From contig JBAIAA010000409.1 of assembly GCA_037893245.1 (NCBI GenBank), positions 2,657,001 through 2,721,000 on the forward strand: DNA of 64,000 bases. Direction: 5' to 3'. This DNA comes from Crossaster papposus (Eukaryota; Echinodermata; Asteroidea; Velatida; Solasteridae). The notes under the pieces were generated by a model, which worked only from the letters and a program-made list of their open reading frames with translations, did not search any database and was not told where the DNA came from. Positions within the stretch are counted from its first letter, which is position 1. Each line of letters starts with the position of its first letter. Positions 21,910 to 34,119 of the stretch are shown piece after piece. The translations under genes and the position numbers were made by a program.

Positions 21910-22967
21910 GGTTTGAGTTGATTAGGTTAATCTTTTGGAGAGTAAACTTGAGTAAGCCCTTATGCTGGTTTGGATAATTTCTGTGTTGTCAGTGTTAGTT
22001 TGATTGTAAGTTGTACAAGTGTTTGGTTGTTGCGTGGAGTCCGTGTGAAAGTGCGAGCTTGCGTAGATCCGCACGAGGGACCACACGAGGACACTGTTGA
22101 TAATTAACAGTGTACATAGCAGAACAGATGAGAGAGTTGCCCTGCAGAGTTTAGGGGAGAGATTTCCCGTAGTGCCAAGTGAGTCCGAGGTGCCAGAGTC
22201 ACCCAGCGGCCAGCGGCCGAGTTTATTACAGACCCTGTGAGTATAGTATGAGTGTATAATCCGTTGTTTATAGGAGTGCAACAACATGAGCAAACAAAGT
22301 TCTTCGAGTGTGGAGAAAGAGCTGCAGAAGATTAGATTGGAAGCCAAGTTCCTGCCATAAAAAGATGGGGAAACTTCCAAAAAAACAAGTGCACACGCAC
22401 CAAAAAAAAAAGGTGAACATGTAAGTCATCAAGTGGATTTAGAGGTTGACATTATACTACCAGATGTTAGTTCAGGTTATGCATCCCAGTTTGGAACGAG
22501 CAGTACAGCGGCGGTCGGGTGGTCGCCTGAATTACTTCCCGGAGTCGGAAAAAGAGTAGACTGTAGGGAAAGTACTCCTCTCGCAGTGGCGTGGTCAGAA
22601 CAAGTCTGGCCAAGTTGCTTCCTTTCTGTCAGGCTCTGGTGAGGTGGAACGAAAAGCAAAGAGAGGTAACCCTTTCCACGAGAGTGGCGATAATGTTACT
22701 ACAAAAGTGTCACACAGTAAGTTGATAAGTTTCGCAACCCGCCCAGCCGAAGTTGGAGGCAATGGTTTAGCTCCAAAGCAAGAGTCTCCACCAGTAGGCC
22801 TGTGGCCACTGGAGAGGGAGTCAAGAATGATTACAGAGGACGACAAAACAGTGTGACGATTGAATCATCAACCACACAATGATCCCGGATAGTGGGAAGG
22901 TGCTGTGGAAAGAGTACCACCAGCACTTTGAGTCGTGCCGGACAATTAATCAGTGGGACGAAGAGCA

Positions 22968-23210
22968 GGGGCCAATTTCATAGAGCTGCTAAGCACACAA
23001 ATTTGCTTAGCACCAAAAAGTCTTGCTTATTAAAAACAGGTTACCAGCCAAAATTCTACGGGTTTTTCATGCTAAGCCATAATCCAGCTGATTATCAATC
23101 GAAAACAATAAAGATCACGTGAAAATTTGGTCTGTAACCTTGTTTTTGCCAAGGACAAATTTCCATGCTAAGCAAATTCTTGTGCTTAACAGCTCTATGA
23201 AATTGGCCCC
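22968..23210. mobile_element. MITE with GGGGCCAATTTCATAGAGCT ends
   Basis: Terminal inverted repeats of about 28 bases: GGGGCCAATTTCATAGAGCT plus GCTAAGCACA at the left and the reverse complement ending CTATGAAATTGGCCCC at the right; 243 bases in total. Inner parts also fold (AAAACAGGTTACCAGCC against a related inverted stretch). Non-autonomous DNA transposon; superfamily not settled because no clear target duplication was found. Confidence 0.85.
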
Positions 23211-24143
23211 AGGCTGCAAGCTACTTAGTGGCGAGCTTGCAAGGTAATGCCCTTTGACCAACAGGTGGCGTGTCCATGAAAAGAAACAGGCATACATGAA
23301 ATTAGTAAAGATACTAGAGAGGAGGTTGGGCTCAGGTAGGCAGAGCGAAAACTTTCTCGTATAAGTGAGACATCGTCGGCAAGGTCCGAAGGAAAGCCTA
23401 CAAGAGTTGGCGCAAGCCATTCAGGAGTTATCGATCAAAGCGTACCTCAAAATGCAGGAGAATGCGCGTGGTCGCTTAGCGAGAAATCACTTCCTAGATG
23501 CGGTGGAATGCCGTTCCAGTCGGGAAGGAATAAATTGGGCCCGTCCACAGAGCTTGGGCGATAAACTGCGAGCTGCTTAAGAGACACCGCAGAGAATTTT
23601 GACAGAGGCTATTTGATGGTAAGCCTACAAAGATGGCAAGAGCAATATATACATGCATGTGTGGAACAGAGGGTTAGTAAGATAGAGACAGAGATTGGCA
23701 ACATAACGGGACCCTTGACACCGTTTTAAAAACAAGTCCAGGGCCAGGTTTGCAGACCTTGAGAAGTTGCTCAGAGGAGGGAAACTGCCAGGAAAAGGGG
23801 CACTTCGCCCGAGAGTGTAAGAAACCTAGAAGGAAAGTTTCCGTTCAGGGAAACACATGACAGCCGGCTGGTGGGCCTACGATCAGGCTGGAGAGTAGAA
23901 AGGGGCCAAGAAACGACGTAATAAGTCGGGGACAGTGGAAACTAGAAGAACAGCAAAGCCAAAGCAAAGAGCGGCCTAGCAACGTTGACCTTGCATGGAC
24001 ACAATATCTTCGAGGATTTGAGCTGTATTCCACCGGTAAACAACAGAATAAACAACAGAAAAAAGCTTTGCTACTGCACTGCACAGGGGTGGAAGTGCAA
24101 GGCATATTCTTCTACTTAGAAGAAGCAGAAGGAAACGACAGGT

Positions 24144-24534
24144 ATAATAATAATAATAATAATAATAAATTCTTATAGAGCGCCCTCCATAAAAATTATC
24201 TCAGGGCGCTTTACATATACAGTAAAAGCACATTAAAATACAGCACATTAAAAAGTACAAGAAAAAGAAACACAACAATAATAATTTAACAATTTTATAT
24301 CTTCCTAAAAAAATGTGTTTTAAGAGATCCTTTAAAAATTTCATATGAAACGGCACCACGCACTAACAGTGGCAGGGCATTCCAAAGTCTCGGTGCACAG
24401 ACCTGGAACGCCCTGTCACTGTAGTACTTGTTACCGCCAATAGGTTGGAACAAAAACAATTTTCCCTGAGAATTCGATCTCAAACATGATATAGCAACAA
24501 AAACGCTAAAGAACCATTGAGAGCCAAAGATCAA
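24144..24534 (-). mobile_element. 5'-truncated L2/CR1-like LINE, 3' end
   Basis: On the - strand it encodes YYSDRAFQVCAPRLWNALPL and FKGSLKTHFFRK, the conserved C-terminus of L2/CR1-group RT proteins, followed by a 3' UTR with TAAAGCGCCCTGAGAT and a (ATT)n tail. The same layout ends the long L2-like LINE at 58661. It is inserted in the Gypsy fossil in the opposite orientation. Confidence 0.85.
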
Positions 24535-25765
24535 TGTGCCATATGAACGGTATTGTTTTCGAAGCTTGGTTCAGAAAGATGACAAAACAGTAGAGCAGTT
24601 TATTGTTCGCTTGCGACAGCAGGCAGTGCCGTGTGATTTGCAGCAGGCTGAAAAGGAGATCAGAGGCCAAGTAATCGATAAATGCCGGTCACATAAGATT
24701 CGTACCAAGTTGCTACTCAAAGGACAGGACTTGCTGCAATTGCAAGTCCTGTCATAGTTCACAGACAGGCAAACAAGATGGATTCTAGACTCAACGGTCA
24801 AGTGAATGCGGTTCAGCATAAATATAACACAAACAAGCAAAACATGCCAAAATACGAAGGACGAGGCAGTACAACTGTACACTTAAAATACGGATATCAC
24901 CAGATTGATATTAGATGAAGAGTCGCGTGCGATCACAACTTTTGTGACCCACCAACTTTCACCAAGGGCTGTATCAATATAAACGGTTTATGTTTGGGAT
25001 TAATTCGGCACCGTAAAAATATCAGCATGTAATTTCCCAAGTGCTTAATAATTTTGAGGGTGTTCAGAATATTTCTGGTGACATTGTGGTGTATGGCCGT
25101 AACCAAGAGGAACATGACCGGAGATTGAAACAAGTTCTAGAGCGCTTGAAAGACAAATCGCTTACCCTGAATCCAAATAAATGGGAGTTGGGTATGAAAA
25201 TAATCACATTCATGGGTTACATTTTGTCGAAATGTGCCAACAGAAGAGCGTATCAAGGCAATGAAGAATGCTATAAAGCCAATGAATGCTGCAGAGGTGA
25301 AGAGTTTCCTGGGGTTAGTAGACTTTTCAGCAAGGTACATACCTGATTTGGCGACTGTGACAGAACCACTCCGTCGGTTGGTCCGTATTGATGTCCAATT
25401 TGTATGGAGAGAAGAACAACAAGACAGTTTTGAAAAGCTAAGAGATTGTCTGTCAAAAGCAGAAACGCTGGGATACTTCCGGCTGGATTATACTTGTACT
25501 CGAGTCATAACAGATGCCAGTAATGTTGGACTGGGTGCGGTCTTAGTGCAAGAATATCAGGGTGAAATGTGAATGATTTGTTATGCAAGTCGTCTGCTCA
25601 CAGATTGTGAAACAAGATATTCAACGACAGAAACAGAGGCTTTAGAAGTAGTGTGGGATTATTAGAAGTTCCACATTTATCTCTATGGAATTCAGTTTGA
25701 GCTTGTCACTGATCATCGACCATTGGAGGTGCTAGTCCAAAATCGAAGCCAAGTGCGAAAATTTA

Positions 25766-26160
25766 GCGATGGGTGGGGAAAGCCGGGCTAGTCCGCCCTA
25801 AGGTTGAGTCCGCTCACCACGTTATTTCCCACGACTACAGCCAATGGAGAAGTTTTAATGATCATTAAAACACTGTTTACACATCATTTAAGTAAACTTT
25901 TCTTGCATCAATAATTATATTGTATAAACCCTAAGACATAAACAAAGATGGTTTTAGTGGTTATGTCTTTTAGAAGATAATAGATTTGCCAAAATAAATA
26001 TGCAGTTATGAACTCGGTTTACTGCGTTGATGATGCATACGACTTGGTAAAACAAAATATAAGCCCACATGGGGCACTTTCGCCCTGTATAGAGTGGGGC
26101 AGGTTCGCCATGTGGCGGACTCGCCCCACGGTGGTGGGCGGACCTACGCCATCAAAATGT
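25766..26160. repeat. GC-box-ended repeat ending the Gypsy remnant
   Basis: Starts GATGGGTGGGGAAAGCCGGG and ends GGTGGGCGGACCTACGCCAT. Both edges carry AGTCCGCC/GCGGACTCGCC words in inverted orientation, but no perfect terminal repeat. It is probably a non-autonomous DNA element or recombination scar; the RT/RNase H sequence does not resume after it. Confidence 0.4.
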
Positions 26161-28284
26161 TATGTATATGCCTAAATATACATATTTTAAGGTGAAATAA
26201 ACAAGAAATATAGTGTAGCAAAATAGGTATTTCTTACATACAAAATTATTGTTGCTATGTCCGTTGACATTTGCTTTAAGAAAATTAGAGTTTGGCACTG
26301 CCCTGTTATTACATACAAAACGAGTAGGAATGGAATGTACTGGACTGTGTATAACAACAACCTGGCACATGCTGGCAAAATAATGTGGTGTATTGAGTTG
26401 TTGAGCCTATTAATAATTAAATCTGTAGGGTATATCAAAAGAGGGCGCACTTCACTTTTACTGGTCTCATAAAATAACTACACGGTTAAGGTTGTGAAAA
26501 GAACAAACCAAAAACATAGTCCTCAGGTCAATCTGATGTTTATTTAATGTTATATTCATTTCCAAACCAGCAATAATTACTTATAGTCATTAGGTAATTA
26601 TTTGATGTACATTTAACTTACTATTTATAGTATGACTTTCTTTATGTAACAAATACATCACTGTATGGCGTAGTAATATAGATCAAGTTATATGCCTGGA
26701 GTAAGTTCCGCGGGCTTTTCTCTAGACATGTCAAAGAGTACAGATGTGAGGAAAAGCATGGAGTAGTTTTAACTCTTTTTAGGAGAATGGACCCTGGACA
26801 TGAACACCTACGATAAAGTGTTAATTTAGAGAGGGTTACTGGAGGCTTGGTTGGTGAGTTTGATGTATTTTCGGTCATATAGAGGGTGTATTTAATGATG
26901 TTTTAAATGTACTTAATGTCAGGACAACGTGACACGAATCTGTGTGTGACTATGTAGTGTATTGATTATACATGTACATGTATGCACATCCCTGTGCTGT
27001 GTGTATTAATACAATATCCGTTGATTGAGTGACATAGGTGTATGTACATCAAGTTCAAGCATACACTGCCCATTTAAAAGATTTAGGTTGATTATAGATC
27101 ATTGCTATTTTGCAACAGAATAGACATGAATATGTAATAATATTAATGTAACGTTATGTTGATATTTTATTTGTGCCAGGTTTTTTTGTATGTGGACTGA
27201 AGAGAAATAAAACACCGTGATCACTGAAGCACCATAGCTCTTGTTCCCCAATGGCGTCAAGTCATTTCATGTCGTCAGACATTTGAAGAACAATATCACT
27301 TCAATAATAACAAACAAGTAGGAATAGAAATGGATAAAATGTACTGGACTGTGTATACAACAAACCTGGTGCGTGCCGCCAACATAATTATCATAACAAA
27401 ACAAGTAGGAATGGAATGGGAATGTGTTGGACTGTTTATACCAAAACTGGTGCGTGCTGACAAAATAATTATCATTACAAAACAATTAGAAATGAAATGG
27501 AATGTTCTGGATTGTGTATACAAAAAAACCTGGTGCGTGCTGACAACATAATTATCATAACAAAACAAGTAGGAATGGAAAGGTACATGTGTTGAACTGT
27601 GTATAAAAATCAGTGCCTCTGGCACTCACCAAGGACTTTAGAGCTGGTCACCCCGATGCGGTAGCCTAACTTGTTTCCTTTAGTTTGATCTGTGTTATTT
27701 TGATTCAGCACTTGGGGCTGATGTGGTGTCGTAAGTTTATACCTGTTTTTCTAATGTTGTACCTTTTCTCCACTCCAGTTGTGCCTCCCAATGTCTTTGT
27801 TATTTACTTACATTAGGTGTGTTGTATGACTGATGTGCTTACATTGCATTTGGCCGTTAATTTTGGTAGATGTTGATTTTTTGTAGAAAGGAAGTTGCTT
27901 GTCGGCATGGGGGTGTTTGTTCCCTTGGACTGCAACTATTATTTGGAATGGTTAAAATGTTGCCTTCAAAATTAAGTCATTGGCCAGCATTTACAGTGGG
28001 CGTAATAACATTATTTGCTTTAGTTATTTCAAGTCTTTTGAAATTGATACATGTATTTCATTCGGATGCGAGTTGTTAAGTCCGTACTGCCAGATTTATG
28101 TAAATACATGTTTATGAGACAGTGATAGATGCTATAGTAAAATAGCGGCAATCACAAGTATAAATCTTGTTTCTCTATTCGAATTTTAATTCTGTTGTGT
28201 TTCTCAAACTAACTGGTGAATCTCTATTGAAATTCGTTACAATATCCTTATATTTAATAATGCCACGTTGCAAAACCAGCACAC
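26161..28284. other. AT-rich region with a repeated 75-80 base unit
   Basis: About 27295-27610 holds four copies of a 75-80 base unit (AACAAAACAAGTAGGAATGG, GGACTGTGTATAC and CTGGTGCGTGC). A fifth copy lies alone at about 26310-26390. No coding sequence was recognised in the remainder. Confidence 0.7.
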
Positions 28285-28480
28285 GCTTAAAACTAAAGTG
28301 TTAAAACAACATTATAAGTCAGTGACTACTATTAACAATTTGAGATTCCATGCAGAAAACTGGTAAATTAAACACTTGCATTCATCAGTTTAATAGTTGA
28401 AATCCTATCTTTTAAAGAGTAGTCACTGACCGCACACCTGTAATGTTGTTCTAATACTTTAGTTTTAGGCGGGCACTCAC
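28285..28480. repeat. Inverted-repeat (MITE-like) element
   Basis: CTTAAAACTAAAGTGTTAAA with AACAACATTATAAGTCAGTG at the left is mirrored on the right by TAGTCACTGAC, AATGTTGTTCTAATACTTTA and GTTTTAGGC. The arms of about 55 bases are separated by about 80 bases. Not assigned to a superfamily. Confidence 0.6.
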
Positions 28481-28714
28481 ATCCATGCTAAGATGTTATA
28501 TATGAAACCATAATACTTTGATAAATCAAGTTTTAAAAAGGTCATGAACAACAGGTGAACAAATATTATAGGTTACCATGACATGTTCGGCAAGGCCATA
28601 GAGTAGGCTCATGTGACAAAACATCAAAATTGTAAACGCAACAGTTCATATGCCTGAATTGGCTAAGGCGCAAAGCCTACTAACACCTTTAAATGTAGGC
28701 TTATTCATTTTAGA

Positions 28715-29465
28715 ATGCGGGATTATAAAAGGAAAACGGTTCGTGGTAAAAGTGTGAAACCAGAGGTAATGAGAGATGCAATTGACCATTACCTTTCTAC
28801 AGATGACGGGAACATAACAACTGCCAAGTTGTTTCAAATCCCCCGATCAACACTGAGAGACAATATTGCTAAAGTGAACACATTACCAGAGGGTGGAAGA
28901 TCTTCAAAAAACATATCCCTTGGATATTCACGACGGACAGTTTTCACAGCAGATCAAGAAGAGAAACTAGCAAGTTATTTGATAAACGCTGCTGACATTT
29001 ACTTTGGCCTTTCCCCAAAAGACGTCAGAGTTCTTGCCTATCAGTGTGCCAAGAGGTTCAACGTTGCAGTTCCCAAATCCTGAAAATGAATGTGCAGGAA
29101 GAGACTGGTTTACTATTTTTTTTTAAGATAAACAATTTCTTGTATATCAGAACACCTGAAGCTACTAGTTTGGGAGGGCAACTGCCTTCAACAAAACAAA
29201 TGTCTCGCAGTGGTTTTTTTAACTATCCAAATGTTCTTGAAAAGCATGGCCCAACGCATCTGGAATGTAGACGAAACCGGCCCCACTACGGTGCAGAAGC
29301 CGTTAAAGGTTGTAGCAACCTGTGGGAATAAACATATTGGTTATATTACTTCAGGAGAAAGATGAGTACATGTACTTGTAACCGTCTGTGCAGCTGGATC
29401 TGCAACTGGTAAAACGATTCCCCCTTTTGTTGTGTTTCCACGTGTACACTACAAAGACCATTTCG
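28715..29465 (+). pseudogene. Pogo-like (Tc1/mariner) transposase, broken
   Basis: The first 122 codons are open: MRDYKRKTVRG, KPEVMRDAIDHYL, a psq-type helix-turn-helix (TTAKLFQIPRSTLRDNI), then FTADQEEKLASYL and DIYFGLSPKDVRVLAYQ. Downstream, in shifted frames, RIWNVDETG (first catalytic Asp of the DDE_1 domain), TVQKPLKVVATCGNKHIG and PPFVVFPRVHYKDHFV follow. At least three frameshifts or stops lie between, and the catalytic domain ends abruptly at about 29465, where a LINE piece in the other orientation begins. Established for the family: pogo elements cut and paste at TA sites. Confidence 0.85.
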
Positions 29466-29469
29466 TCAC

Positions 29470-29835
29470 ATACTTTGGTAAAACACAGTGATTACACTGG
29501 TCAATGTTCAACAGTTTGAGTTTCCTCAACAAATAAATCCGCTGGTTAGCCTTCGAGCTTATTTTTTGAGTGTTGATATCCCAGTTTAAACGATTATCAA
29601 TATGCGAACCCAGGTACTTGTGATCAGTGACGATTCCAATATCGATCTCCTTTCGATCGATCAATCTCCTTTCGTTTTTTTAGAAAATCATACACAATTT
29701 CCTTAGTTTTTCTTACACCAATGCACACACTTTTCAACTTCATTTATGTACCTGGTCTCATCATCATGACTAATGAATCATGTTAAGGAAGTATCGTCAG
29801 CATACTTTACCACATAACACATATCATTGCTACAT
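29470..29835 (-). pseudogene. LINE reverse transcriptase fragment (palm to thumb)
   Basis: On the - strand: KYADDTSL (RT active-site box), RYINEVEKCVHWCKKN, then YKYLGSHIDNRLNWDINTQK-like sequence and NQRIYLLRKLKLLNIDQ, with breaks between. Order and spacing are those of a non-LTR retrotransposon RT from the YADD box to the thumb. Clade not assigned. It is sandwiched between the pogo and Harbinger remnants. Confidence 0.75.
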
Positions 29836-30675
29836 CACTTGTATAAAGTGTAAACTACCACTTTCCTGGCGCAGGAAAGCCTGTAGTTATATATTATCTC
29901 TTCATTGTCTAGCCACAGAGACCGTTGGATCTCGGAGGGAAAAGACGTTGTTGCCGATAAAGAAATAGGGAACATCTTAGTAGTCATTGGGTAGAAGATC
30001 GGGGGCAGGGAATGTAATGGTACCGTCTTCAACACATTCCTTGATTTCACAGTGATTGTATGTCTAAGCGTCTGATGCTGATCCTGTACCACCGACGTCT
30101 GCCCAGATGAACTTGTACTCCGCGTTTACAAGAGCCATGGGTACAACAGAATATAATCCCTTGTAGTTGAAATATTAAGAACCACTCTTTGGAGGACACT
30201 TGCAGGCAATGTGTTTTCCATCTAGTGCATCACATGTATGGGGGAAGTTTCATTTATCGAGGAACTTGCCAGATATATGGCACGCCATTCCTCAGGACTG
30301 GTGGGGCAGGACATCACCTCAGGCATGTACTAATCAAGGATGGCTTGGCAAACCTCTCTGACGGTGATGGACTGGGTGTTGTGGGGGACCCTCCGTCCGT
30401 ACTGCATGATTGAGTACTTGCTTCCAGAGGCAAGGTGACGCAAAGTCAATGCAAGCTTCAAGCCATGCTCAGGGGGACCCCTGTACCAGGTGTGTTGTTT
30501 GGTGATCCTTGGACCCACTCTAGCTAGCAGCTTATAGAACATCTCGGAGGGGGGGGGGGGGGGGGGGATCCGCATGAAGTTCTTGAAAGATCTTTGTTCC
30601 TCGTTTTGGAGCTCCACTAGAAGCTGGTCGTAGAGACCCAACTGCCGTCGCCTGTCGATCCATAATCTCACCCAA
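29836..30675 (-). pseudogene. Harbinger transposase, N-terminal two thirds, broken
   Basis: Reads RLWIDRRRQLGLYDQLLVEL, FKNFMRI, LLARVGPRITKQ, LALTLRHLASG, then CDALDGKHIACKCPP (first catalytic Asp), VNAEYKFIWADVGGTGSASD (second catalytic Asp) and NEEIIYNYRLS near 29860. It stops just before the block that should carry the catalytic Glu. Several stops and frameshifts are present. It is complementary in extent to the Harbinger tails at 16-20 kb but is a different lineage. A G run of about 20 bases at 30548-30568 interrupts the N-terminal part. Confidence 0.85.
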
Positions 30676-30849
30676 ACTTCACGTCTTCTTCTTCCTTCTT
30701 CGGATTCTGTTTTGTTGGATCTGGTAAAGTGCCAAATCGATTAGATCATGCTGGTGTTGAAGAAGAGCTTCATCCTCTCTGGCCTGAGGTCAAAGGAGAA
30801 CTGAAGAAGAGCTAGAAATATGAGCCTATATGTACACTTTCTCAAAACG

Positions 30850-31295
30850 CTGGCAAAACGCTGGGGTTACGCTGGCCATACGCCAATAACACGCTAGTTG
30901 TACGCTAAATATGTTACTCAGTCGTCAGGCATAGGCCAAGATGTCTATATACGTTGCAGTTACGTCAGATACGTTAGAAGTACGTTACCCATACGCTACC
31001 AATACGCTAGCTGTACAGTAAACGTGCACGCCAACCTATGACAACTTATGTCCAGCGTACTCGGCCTATGCGTAACCTACGTCTAGCGTACCTCTGGCGT
31101 ATTCAGCGTTTGCCTAGCGTATAAACCATAAACAGGCATACGCACCAATTGTTTAAGCATGCTTAAACAATTAGTTCGGCTTCGGCGTATTTCAGCGTGT
31201 GTTAGCGTTTGCCACCGTGCTTGTAACGTATACAACCTATCCCTAATGTACCCCTACCGTATGCCAGCGTAGGCCTGCGTATAAGTGGTATTTTA
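30850..31295. repeat. Dyad array of degenerate TACGCT / AGCGTA words
   Basis: The left half (to about 31020) is packed with TACGCT-type words (ATACGCCA, TACGCTAG, TACGTTA). The right half (about 31050-31290) is packed with the complement AGCGTA (CAGCGTACTC, TAGCGTACC, TAGCGTATA). Between them sits a perfect 26-base palindrome at 31147-31172 (core TGTTTAAGCATGCTTAAACA). It could be the subterminal region of the neighbouring Harbinger or a foldback MITE. No coding sequence. Confidence 0.7.
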
Positions 31296-31606
31296 ATACG
31301 CAACTCATAACGCCTTTACGTATAGCTTAGTTTAACATGTTTAAAAAGCATGCCTATTTGCTTTGTTAACAAAAGAAAAACAGTTGTGAGTTTACCTAAA
31401 TTTCTAGAAGCTAAGTTTTACTTTTACTAAGTTTCGGAGGGAAACACTTTTGATGAAGGACGCACGCAATGTATTATCTTGAGACATAGGTTTTGTCTAA
31501 CAAAGGAAGGAGATGTAGTGTCTGAGATATATCCATGAGCGCATGTAATATGCTAATGTTGACCCCAGTTTGTTGACCTTATACACTGTAACTATTATAT
31601 GATACA
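31296..31606. other. Spacer before the Helitron array
   Basis: AT-rich, no gene recognised. It ends with the host T (A on the + strand at 31606) that abuts the 3' end of the first Helitron. Confidence 0.6.
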
Positions 31607-33161
31607 CTAGCGGGATGCTGCGCTTCGCGCGGCACCCGCTAGCTGGGTGGAATCGCAACTTATAGATTCACCTTGTTGACGTCCCCAAAACATAATGGAT
31701 TGTATGACAAACAAACCGCGAAACTTAGGGGGAGTAGAGTACCAGATAGGTGTGTGTATAAACTTGCTTGTTTGTCATTCCATGATGCTTTCTTTAAATA
31801 GACCATGGGCCACTACATACAGTGCAAAGTCATGCCGACAGGCAGCCTCCGGGATGTACGCCAATAATATTTCCATAGATGCAAAAAAGAGCCGTTTAGT
31901 GAAAAAAAATTAACAGTCGCGAATGCATTTAAATCTATAGTTGGGAAATGGCGAAAATATGTAGTTACCCGACCATGCATGACTTTCCAGATTTTAGTAT
32001 TTAAATTGTAATACCAAATTAGGTTAAAAGGGTATTGACAATTTTATAGGAATTTTATAGGATCATTATGTCCTTGGTCGTTAAATCATTTAGTTATAAA
32101 ATAGAATAGGCCTTTGGAAAATTATGTAGCTCTCGCAGGGTGGGTTTATATTAGGACGGCCCTTTTTTATGTGGTTCTCATTACCGATCGACCGTATTTT
32201 AGGGCTCCCGACCCAATAATTGTTTAATTTTATTTTTGTAATTTACTGGAACCCCATTCACCCAAACAAATTGCAAATAAACCCAAAATGGATAGTAAAT
32301 TAATTTTACAAATTTGCTCCGTGCATCGCTCCCCGAATTCAGTGATTTATCCAACGTCCGCAAAGCCAGGTTCACATGCACGATCTACACGGAATTTGTT
32401 TGGGGAGATGTCATTTTCTGCCATTTTCGTTTGAAAATAACACAATAAAACGCATGGGGTTCACAGACATATTTTTTCAAAAATTCAGTATATCACTGTG
32501 ACATCCTTTTTTAACGTATCCATGGAAAAAAAAATGTTGGTTCGAAGCAGGATTTTCCACAATTTATCGATTATTATTGCCCTTTTTAGGGGAGGTATTT
32601 GTTGACGTCGGTTGGGTATTTGCCCAGCACGAGTAAATGAGACACTTTGCGGTAAAAATGAAAATTGAGATTTTGATTTCATCATTTAAAGCTAAACAAG
32701 CTTTAAAGGATGAAATCAAAATCAAAATCTCAATCTCCACGTGCATCAACGGTACGTCAACGTAATTTTTTTTCGACTGCTTTTTTAATTTTCAATACAA
32801 TTGTTGTCATTGGATGATACAAATTAAGGTAAATAACAACCGTTTTTTAACTACAAAAGAAAATATGTTAAGATTGGATGCCAAAAACTCGTTATTTTTC
32901 GCATGAAAAAAGTCCCCCCCCCTATTTTGAGAATGGACGTTACCACAGCGTTTCGAAATCGCAGCCTCGAAGGGCCCCCACCCACCCCCTCCGCCTCCCC
33001 CCCTCGACGACCCCCCCCCCCCCCACCTGGAGTCGCCCGACCAAAAGCGCAGCCTCTTTCCAACATGGCGCCGCCCAGACGCCAAGATGGCGCGGCCCTG
33101 TGTTCCAAGATGGCGGCGCCCACGGGCGAGATGGCGCATTTTTCCTTCTTTATGGTATAGA
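31607..33161 (-). mobile_element. Non-autonomous Helitron, unit H0
   Basis: Read on the - strand, it starts TCTATACCATAAAG at 33161 and ends at 31607 with a GC-rich hairpin (GGGTGCCGCGCGAAGCGC and its partner) closing on CTAG, followed by T. The 5' 130 bases and 3' 140 bases match units H1 and H2; the middle is different and AT-rich, with a hairpin at about 32664-32742 (GAGATTTTGATTTCATC and its complement). No Rep/helicase ORF is present, so it is non-autonomous. Confidence 0.8.
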
Positions 33162-33310
33162 CTAGCAGGATGCCGCGCTTCGCGCGGCACCTGCTAGCTG
33201 GGTGAAATCGTAACTTAATATAGATACATCTTGTTGACGTCTTAAAAACATAATGGATTGTATGACAAACAAATCGCGAAACTTAGCGAGTAGAGTACCA
33301 GCTAGAAAGT

Positions 33311-33432
33311 ATTTCGAGCGCACGAAATTATTTCGAGTTCACGAACAGATATTCTTGGAGCGCAAGAAGTCATTTCGTGGCCACGACAACATTTCGAGCT
33401 CACGAAATAAGTTATTTTGAGTGCACGAAATA
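33311..33432. repeat. Cluster of six short palindromes in H1
   Basis: Imperfect palindromes of the form TTTCG-AGCGCA-CGAAA recur every 20-24 bases: ATTTCGAGCGCACGAAAT, TTTCGAGTTCACGAA, TTCTTGGAGCGCAAGAA, TTTCGTGGCCACGA, ATTTCGAGCTCACGAAAT and TTTTGAGTGCACGAAA. H2 has seven, one of them an extra TTTCGTGGCCACGAAAA. Confidence 0.85.
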
Positions 33433-34119
33433 AAATACTCAAATTATTTCGTAACGGTGATTTTTATTCGTCATATGTCCCTTTAGGGGCTCCGTAGAAG
33501 ACCATCGACTCTGAATAACAAACAATCTTTGTAAAAATACTTCTTGACTTCCGAACTAATAATACTCAATAGGCAGTCCATCTTCGCTTGCATGCTGCCT
33601 GCGTCTCGTGATTTTTTAACAGGAATCGTACGGGAAACAATACGAACCACTTCGGGATTTCTGTGTTTACATCATCGTGAAAATCCTGATTAAAAAACCC
33701 AACAGGCCGGCCATCTGACAGTGCGCCCTCAACTGACGTAATGCAGTCACGTTTCTAAATTTGCATATTCATATCCACCATCGCCATACAATTTCGCGAC
33801 ATTTTTGCGCGATCAAAGTTGAAATTGAGGCAATAGCGATATGTTTCGGAGTGTTTTGAGACAGATAATGTTGTAATATTTAAGTATCGACGATGTGAAG
33901 CAAAGACATTTGCCCCAAAAGCAACACGAAAGGAATAAATCATTTGTTAACGTTCCCAACCTGTGACTGAAACGTGGTAGACGCGCACGAATTCGAACCC
34001 GAAAACGAAGCCGGAGCTCAACTGGTACTATGTTTACTCCGCAGTAAACCAAGGTAACACCGTGGTCAAGTCGGAAGTTCTTCTACACCTTGTTTCCCTT
34101 GCAAATTTAAGGGTAACCC

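Larger units (their letters stand above)
21890..25765 (+). mobile_element. Ty3/Gypsy internal region, fossil, with nested insertions
   Basis: Gag-like traces lie at about 22290-22860, 23365-23580 and 24536-24757 (the last Mag-like, with YERYCFRSL and IRTKLLLKGQDLL). A zinc-knuckle trace is near 23780-23825. RT thumb and RNase H traces lie at about 24880-25760 (TEPLRRLV, VITDASNVGLGAVLVQ, TDHRPLEVL). No integrase region was found here. It is broken by more than ten lesions and interrupted by a MITE (22968-23210) and a LINE tail (24144-24534). The gag traces may come from more than one Gypsy family. It looks old. Confidence 0.75.

Noticed and set aside
32807-33190. Gly/Arg-rich open frame on the - strand
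   Set aside because: It follows the GC-rich Helitron 5' end and poly-C run; similar frames occur in H1 and H2 at 39814-40272 and 41309-41632 for the same reason.
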